A stretch of 64,000 bases of DNA from Siderastrea radians (lineage: Eukaryota > Cnidaria > Anthozoa > Scleractinia > Rhizangiidae), in assembly GCA_964017195.1 (NCBI GenBank), contig OZ024888.1, positions 16,545,701-16,609,700 on the forward strand, given 5' to 3'. Below are positions 56,800 to 64,000 of the stretch, one piece after another (the stretch's first letter is position 1; every line of letters begins with the position of its first letter). The notes under the pieces were generated by a model. The model saw only the letters and a list, made by a program, of their open reading frames with translations, did no database searches and was not told the DNA's origin. The position numbers and the translations under genes were made by a program.

Positions 56800-58377
56800 C
56801 TTTTTTCGTTATATAATCGTTGTACTATATTGTTTTTATTTTTGAATGTTAGCGTCACTTATCTTCGTTTTAGTATTGTTATAATCACGCCGGTTACGTA
56901 ACTCATAGCGTTGTATTGTATTTTGCGTCTGGTTTTGTTCTGTAATCTTATTTAAGGAGGCTCGCAACAGTTTTTTAGACCTTGGGGTGTATCTTTTAAA
57001 GTCAAAATTTCGCATAGAAGGTAAACTTCGATTTCCTTGATACTACACCACGTTTTCAATATATGATCAAAGTTTATTTTCTCACTGGTTTCCTAGCAAC
57101 AGCTGTCACCATAGCAACGGTAATGGACAACCCCTCATTTTAAACAAAGTCGAATATCTCGAAAACTAGTCAGACACTTGGTGACTAAACTTGAACTATT
57201 TGAACTACTCAACCTACACAACTTGTATGCGAAATTAGGGAAAAATCTGTAAGAGCGTTTTCATGTAAATCATGATTCATTTTTTACTGGCTGATTTTGG
57301 TCATTCCTGCAATTTTCTCCAATATTTCAAGAAAGATAAAACTTAACCCTTTCTCTTTTCAGTTGAAGGATCTTTTATGATGTCAAAACATTCTTAATGT
57401 ACATTGAGCTTTCTAGGTGGCTGCGATTTTAAGATATTTATATTTAAAAACTGCTAAAATGCAGCACAAATCAGCCAAAAAGTTCGTAATTTGCATAAAT
57501 AGAAATATTTCTAAATTGCCCTTACAGATTTTTCTCTTAAATTGATTGCTGTTAGATTCTTTTTGATGTTCCAGTGAGTTTTAGGCTGAATAAATATTTC
57601 TGTTATTAGATAAGAAGGCTGAATCTCGGTCAAGTTTGAGTCGTTATTAACTTTCAACGAGCAACGGTTTTATTTTGTTTTTCTTGGTCTATTTCACGGT
57701 TATTCACGTGCAGTTAATATTTATACGCGCTGCGCTTGTGTCCTCTTGTGCGCTTATAATTCCTTCTCATAATAAAAAATATATATATATTCATCTTCTG
57801 AGCTTGTTTCTCTTCATTTTTCGGCCCCAGTGTAATTAAATCCGTAATTAAAAATGCGAAAACGTCAGTCAGTATTTGAAGAATAATGGAAAAGAGTCTC
57901 CAGGAAGAAGCTCAGAAGACGAAAATTTTTTATTATTATGAGAAGGAATTATAAATGCACGAGAGATCTCATTTCTTGGGAGATCTACCACTAAAACTCA
58001 GCGTGAACGCAGGACTTGAAATTCAGCGCGAACGACGAAGGGGAAAGAGTCCACAACAAGAAAGCACGGGTAGAGAACATCGTTTACCTGTAATAATAGC
58101 CTAGCGAAGACTAAAACCGTCAGCAGGACAAAAACAGGAGACTGAAATATCACAGGCGACTGAACCTTAGAACATAGACAACGTAGTTTAAATTTAGCTT
58201 AATAGCACAGCGCTACTACAGAAAAAGATTCCCGAACAACTTGAGAATCGATACAAGGTCTTCGAAATTGGAACTCAGTCACACGGACTGAATAATGAGA
58301 ATGAAAAACTCTTTGAGTGAGACCGATCATGACAGGCGACACCGACTAGAAGTGCTTTGACAAAATGATTTTGTTAG
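56800..58377. other. Repeat-rich stretch without recognised gene
   Basis: Contains a foldback at about 57757-57957 with arms around CCTTCTCATAATAAAAAAT and its complement. The rest (56950-57700) is AT-rich and shows no domain. It replaces the 3' part of the PAN exon and the EGF exons expected for gene 3. Confidence 0.45.
57757..57957. mobile_element. Foldback MITE
   Basis: Outer arms of about 30-35 bases (TTATAATTCCTTCTCATAAT and complement) plus an inner CTTCTGAGCTT / AAGCTCAGAAG pair. Confidence 0.72.
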
Positions 58378-61187
58378 TCCCACATGAATGGAAACACAGT
58401 TTGGCTCCAAATAACACTTCAGCCGGCAGCTCCCTTCATCGGCCACTTTCTCAGTCCTCATCACGTGACCCAGAAGTGCTTTGTATGTTATCGGTTCCTT
58501 AAATATTAACATGCGGTTGTATTCCGTCGCGAGCACAGCAAAGAAATAAGTGCACTTGTCATTTAACTTCTCTACTCTCGCATTTCCATTGCTTGAGAAA
58601 GCGTCACGTCACTTAAAATAAATTATGAGAATAACAGTCTGCTAACCCGAATAACTCCTTTGAGCTTTTTTGTAAATAGTGCTGTGCTTATGCGTAGTTT
58701 TGTCGTCTTTCGTAACACAATTGCAACGAATTTTCTGGAGTTATTGGGGAGGATTTAATAAGATCCTCCACTTTACAAATTCATCACAATCAATTTTCCT
58801 CCATTTTTTAAATAAAATGAACGATTTAAGATTATTCAATCTGTTTGTCTTCTCCTTGGTTGTATGATACGAAAAAAAAGAAGAAGAAGAAAAAGAACAA
58901 AGCCCAACTGCTCACAATTTTGGTAGATATCCTCCTCTTGTTTAGAAGGTGATTACAACCTAGCAATTATCTTTCTCTTACTCTATTTTTTAGTGCATGA
59001 TTCCATAGCTACGCTGCTTGTTAGCTATGAAACCATGTACAGTTCGATTTTATAGAGTAAATGTAAAATATTGATTACGCACGCCATCCACTGTTTTGTT
59101 TTTGTCAGATGTTATTTTTTAAAGTGGAATGGGAAACAGAAATGTTTTTAGAATATTCGTCTTTTCTCAGGAAGTATAAAGAAATCAGCAATGGAAAGCA
59201 ATGTAGTTTTCTTCCTCTCCACTTGTGTGAACCAACTGATTATGAAATCTTCGATTCTGCTTCCAAATGCAAGTAAAACGTAAACGTTTTGTCACGAATT
59301 CAAAAAAAAAAATACAGGAATTCCTGTAGCGGTCTGCTGTTGTTTGAAATAGTGAGACGTTGCATAGAGTTATCGGATGTCTGACAGCTGATATGAGGAC
59401 TAGATGCATGGCATCTTTTTTCGACAGAGTTTTAAAACGTATGCATACAATTTTGAAAAGGACGGGCCTCCTCTAAATGAAAAATCTATTTATGAAATTG
59501 ACTTTTTTAGGAAACGTGACGTTGCTATATTTCTGTGGCTGCTCCTGTCATGTTAAATACAATTGATTACCGTTTTACCAGAAAAGTAACAGGTGGCCAG
59601 TGTGTGTGTAGTAGCACACGACCAATTCTGAAAGGTCCAGATTTTTCCTTGTAAAAGTTCTGTTAGTATGCGTATGTGAATGCGTTTGGCAGTAATGAAA
59701 AAACCCGTTGTCCTGATCGAGAGCATAATATTTTATTACTAATTTATTTTAAGCCCAGGCGTTGTAGTAGTCTGTCTGTCTAGAGGGAGACCAGTTTTTA
59801 TAGAAAGTGAAATATGAGATAAGGATACAACAAACAAAGGACACCAGTACATATTTCGTGGTTTACTGTGTAACGGAGATTGAAACAATACTAAACGTGC
59901 ATGAAAGAAACTTTTTGAGAGCTTGAGTACTCCCTGGTGAAATAATAACAAAATAAATAAAAATAATAATAAAAACAATTAAGAATTTGTAGTCTTAAAT
60001 CCATTGCCACAGTTGAGAATTTGCTTTCTTGGGGGGGGGGGGGGGCAGGGGACGGGAGACCGGGAGAAAAGGGGGCGGGAGGTGTACAGGAGGCGGGAGA
60101 ATATGGGGCAGGAAGCGGGATTCCCAAGGTGGCAGGAGGCAGGAGAAAAAGGGAAAAATTACGCAACATTGCGCAATATTTCGCAATCGAAAAAATGCAA
60201 AGGGGTGGGAGCCAAAAAATACAGGGCGGGAACCGGGATTAAAAGGTACGGGAAGCGGGAGGTTTAAACCCCCGGCCCCCCCCCTCCCACTTTCTTTGGA
60301 AAACCAAATTGCCAGTACAACAAAGGACAAAGAAGTTAGACAAAAACGGCAGCTTTAAAGTTTATTGGGTTGGTAACGATATTAGAGTCCTTAGCAAATT
60401 GTCCTTATTATGTCACTTTATACTTTGATGAGGACTTATCACTTTAAACGCTTTTCCTTTATCTATCTAAAACCTCTTTCACTTTTTATATTCACAAGGA
60501 GAAAAAATGATACATAAGCGTCTGCGATATTTAATTCACTTCTTACGATATTGTGGTGTTGTCTATCGTGAAAATGGGCGAGTCATCGAAACGTTTGGCT
60601 GTACGTTGAGGGAGAATTTAAAAAAAGGGTTTCTCTTTAGCTACTGTCGAAAGCCAACTACATTTTTTTGTGTGATAAGCTAGATTTCATAATTTCCTTG
60701 ACCTGTAGTCATCATCATGTTGCCGTTTCAGCTGCAGGTGAAATGCTAGAATAAACTTATAATAATCCGCTTTCTTTTCGAGACTTTCCCATCTCGCTAG
60801 GTTTCTTTCCCTTTAGTAATGAATGATTTAGAATGGCGAAGAACTGAAATCACATTGTGTTGTGAACATAACAGGCCTCAATGCATTCAGGTTTGTGGGT
60901 AATGGTGTTTACCTTTTACGTTTTGATATATTGAAAGATTTCAAAGGAAGAAAAATGTCAATAATACTAACAATGATGAAAAAAGTTTTAATAAGACAGC
61001 AGCACTTTTGGCGAGTTTTTTTTATACGTTATTTTCCTTGCAGTAAAGACACATTCTATTACTTTGAGGGTTTTGCATGTTGAAAGTGTATATGTGAGGA
61101 TACAAATAGCACTTTACCAGCGTACACCAATGCACCTAACCCAAAAGAAATCCACGCGTGAAAAAAGAAAGCCTTGACAGAGATCAT
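58378..61187 (-). pseudogene. Gene 3, truncated paralogue of genes 1 and 2
   Basis: The signal exon (61118-61187) is intact, with ATG at 61187, MISVKAFFFHAW... and donor GTAAAG. The next exon (58535-58378) encodes [15 protein letters not shown] through [17 protein letters not shown] and then stops matching at 58378, inside the PAN domain. The splice acceptor before it reads TTTGCTG instead of TTTTCAG, so the AG is lost. Intron 1 is very similar to that of gene 1. No EGF exons follow. It cannot make a working product. Confidence 0.85.
60032..60290. mobile_element. G-rich insertion in gene 3 intron 1
   Basis: Absent at the matching place in gene 1 (near 7495). Begins with 15 G and ends with C runs (CCCCCGGCCCCCCCCC), so the ends are mutually complementary. 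GGGAG/CGGGA motifs in between. TTTCTT flanks both sides as a likely target duplication. Strong quadruplex potential on the plus strand. Confidence 0.6.
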
Positions 61188-61227
61188 GTTCCAGTTGCGT
61201 GTCTTCAAGTGAAGTCTTCCTCTTACT

Positions 61228-61239
61228 GTGACTGAACTT
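61228..61239 (-). promoter_or_regulatory. Conserved 5' UTR / putative initiator, gene 3
   Basis: AAGTTCAGTCAC, the same string as before genes 1 and 2, about 41-52 bases upstream of the ATG. Confidence 0.38.
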
Positions 61240-63437
61240 TATTGGTGAATCATTTATTATTCTGTTTTGTTGAAGGGTGTTTATTGATGACATTCATTTT
61301 ATTATCATTAATTAATCATAACAAATTAAATGTTTCGTATTTTTATTATGGGATGGATCGCTAGTTTGTTTTCACAGCAGAAATGTTTCGAAACATTTTT
61401 TTTCTATAGTTGTGTCAGTTGTGCTCTGCCTAGATTTTCCACTGAGTGGATGTTTATTGATAGTCCTTGATAAGACTATTATATTACCTGAAATGATCAA
61501 ACGTTATTGGCATTGTAGTCAGGCCAATTGCAAGGGTAAAAAAAACCTAGTACAGTGCAGGAAACCCTTTTAAACTAACACAGCAATCTGGACCTATCTT
61601 CATAAACAACTCGCCAAACAAAATCAAGCGTTCCTCTATATTTCGTAAACAGTACATAGTCAAACGTATACAAACACCCCTTGCGGGACGCGGCAGGCGA
61701 ATTTCACGCTCGCTTCCCTTTTTTTTTCTCTCCACTATCGTTGTCATTCCCGAAAAGGAACTGCTTATAGTCTGTTATAATTCTTACTCTTTGTGTGGCA
61801 TTGCTCGACGCAGTCTTCGTTTTGGATTCGCCATTATCCGTTGGAGAAGCTAGTACAAAGAAGACTAAAAGTTGTAGAAACTGAAGCCATAAAAAATTTG
61901 TCCAGTAAATTTATGTGGATCTAGACATTGTTAAATATTTTCCAAGGGACAGATGGCCTTCATTGTGAAACGAAAACTAGAACTCTGGAGCAATTATATA
62001 TTTTAAGCTATAGTTTGTACTTCCACAGTGGGACACGCTTTAATGACTCTGCGATTGGCCGGTTGGAAGGGCTAGAATTTTACAAGACAATTAAAGCGGG
62101 CTTTCGGGTTTACCCACCTTTCTAGGCAGGCAAACCGGCGCTACGGGTAGCTTTTCCTTCATTTAAACAGGTCCTATACACTATACTTTAGGTAGAAGTA
62201 GGAAGAATCCTCCGCCTGAAGAATAAAATAAAACAGCCTCTTATCCACTTCTGAAGTTCTTAGGAAGTACTTAGGACTGCAGTTAAGTGGTGCTCAGAGA
62301 GCGAGCGTAAAATACAATAACTGCGATGCGCGAGCAATTCATTGAAATGACGCAAGTCATAATTTTTCGCGCACCTCAAGTCGTGCGGGTGTGATTCGCG
62401 ATGAAGCTTGGTATACAAAAACAAACCTGCAGACAGACAGACCATTCGCGCTTCAACTCTCTAGTATAGCCAACACACAGACAATTCAGTTTGGCGCTCC
62501 TCTCGTGGCGGGCAATTAACGCTTCGCGCCCGTCTCAACCACCTTAAACCGCTTGATCTGCATGAAATTATTTTAGATAACGACTTGGGCAGTCTAATGG
62601 AGTCATTAAACAAACTGCTCGCGAACTCTTCGACGAATTTCACTATTCAATAGGTTTGAACAGGGAGTGCAGCCTAATTAGAGTGCTATTCCCAAAGCCA
62701 AGTCTGCTGACCAACCACAGGCGACTAATTCTAAACATGCAAATTATTATCCCGCGCGCTCTGAAATCGGGCGCTGTAGGTACATGTCGCAAAAGACAAT
62801 AGCATTGTGGGCGATGCTTTGCAATCAAGATTAGCAATTCCTTTATTATATTGTAAGGATTTCTATGCCTTTTACAAAGCAGTTAAAGTCTTGAACTTTT
62901 CTTGTCACGTTCTTCTAAATTACATGTGCGTCGACGAGGTTTTTTTTTTCGCCCACTACCCACGTAATTAATCTTTGTAATTTCTGTTATCAAAACTACA
63001 ACAGCATGAAGATAACAACGATGCAACATATTCCAGCAGAGGATCTTCGTTACCTTTTTTAGCTTACAAAACACAAGATGTTTCTCTTTCCCGTTGCCTC
63101 AATCTTACCCCTAGTACACTGTCTGACAAAGGATCACAAACATCCCATTCAGTGATCACGTGACACTAAAAACAAAATCCAGGTAGCGCCGTTATTTTCC
63201 TCTTTATTTTCTCTTGGTAGCGCTGAGGGTCCTCGCTGACTACGTTGACTGTTAGCTAAGTAATTGTTGACATTTTATTTGAGGACATGTTCAGACTGAA
63301 CACCACCCTGTAAAGGTGCTCGGGTACGTGGACTTAAAAAAGGAGGGAAAGTGACTAAACAAACGTCTTATATTGCCTGGCAACTGCGCTAGAGAACGGG
63401 AACCAAGCCTGAACACCCGGTAGGACCAAACACCTAA
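61240..63437. other. No supported gene
   Basis: AT-rich with isolated short frames on both strands (for example plus 61928-62125). None shows a recognisable domain or plausible splice partners. Confidence 0.4.
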
Positions 63438-63673
63438 GGCCCGTTTCTCGAAACTCCTGATAACTTGCCAGGCCGGCCCAGTAAGTTTTTTTTTTTCCAG
63501 CTCATTTATTTATCAGCTAATGGTAATTATTGGCGCAAACTTAGCAAAATGCTTCAAGAAATAATTATAGCTTTCAAAATAGTTAAAAATTGTAAAGCTA
63601 TTGGAGAATATTGTGCACCTAAAATAGCTAGTTTTGGGGCCCGGAAAGTTATCAAGAGTTAACGGGCTCCAGT
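63431..63673. mobile_element. Probable MITE with inverted ends
   Basis: The left end GGCCCGTTTCTCGAAACTCC...TGATAACTT and the right end (reverse complement) GGAGCCCGTTAACTC...TGATAACTT are imperfect inverted repeats of about 35 bases around a 160-base AT-rich core. Confidence 0.6.
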
Positions 63674-64000
63674 AAAGTGACCATTTATAGCCTCCTAAAA
63701 TGCTGAGTTCACTATGACGTGACCAATGGAACTGTGAACGCTATTTTTAGGGAAAGAAACTTAAATTTCGAATTCGTTAAAATGCAAAATTCTCTACAAC
63801 AAACGAATCAATTAATTTTGTTTTTGTCTAGTGTCAGGAGAAAAGCAAATGAAGTGAAGCATAAACAGGCCAATGTTCGCTTGATAGGTGATTCGCTCAA
63901 TGCAGCTACAATGATGACATCGCATGCACTCTGCTCTCACTGCTTGAAAACCAAGTCGCTGTGAAATTGCAGCAGGTTTGTTTTTAAATTATCACTAGGA
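63674..64000. other. End of window, no recognised gene
   Basis: The plus frame 63719-63964 (81 codons) has no recognised motif. It could be part of an exon continuing outside the window, but there is nothing to support that. Confidence 0.3.

Overview
The window looks like nuclear DNA of an anthozoan cnidarian, most likely a stony coral. It has small phase-1 extracellular-domain exons (PAN/apple, EGF, discoidin, C-type lectin) separated by long AT-rich introns, rhodopsin-like GPCRs, and a dense load of SINEs, LINEs, Ngaro/DIRS, Penelope-like elements and foldback MITEs. There is no operon structure, and genes must be read through GT-AG splicing. The species assignment is inference.

The core is a minus-strand family of three related secreted-protein genes. 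Gene 1 (771-11371, six exons, 420 residues) encodes signal peptide, PAN/apple, EGF, calcium-type EGF and a fibrinogen-like GGW domain, the architecture I recall for the coral skeletal organic matrix protein 5 group. Gene 2 (27399-44916, nine exons, about 657 residues) shares the first four modules and then has two discoidin (F5/8 type C) domains and a terminal C-type lectin; its signal-peptide exon is one base short. Gene 3 (signal exon 61118-61187, partial PAN exon 58378-58535) is decayed. A broken lectin exon at 45.7-50.4 kb is probably its tail and has been split by a MITE and by an Ngaro element. The introns, the ATC repeat beside the EGF exon and the putative initiator are shared among the copies.

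Two divergently oriented rhodopsin-like receptors (16618-17778 minus, 23055-24200 plus) lie between genes 1 and 2. Around them are foldback elements, a probable piggyBac-type MITE with TTAA target sites (12133-12726) and a decayed LINE reverse transcriptase (about 19840-21030, minus). A LINE (38341-40485, plus) sits antisense in an intron of gene 2. The discoidin exon pair of gene 2 lies on a roughly 4.3-kb tandem duplication (about 29450-33910 and 33915-38115), with later insertions that differ between the two units.

From 46.2 to 56.8 kb the window is mostly retroelements: an Ngaro element with its A1-ORFs-B1-A2-B2 repeats, two Penelope-like elements (one a near-perfect 0.92-kb inverted repeat), and an inverted-repeat noncoding element. 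Folding by eye shows three distinct complete hammerhead ribozymes in four copies: 51981-52026 minus and 54005-54050 plus, 54286-54360 minus, and 56161-56207 plus. The last is followed by a TTCG-tetraloop hairpin and a T run, which suggests a retrozyme-like unit. The final 2.7 kb has no recognisable gene, only a probable MITE.
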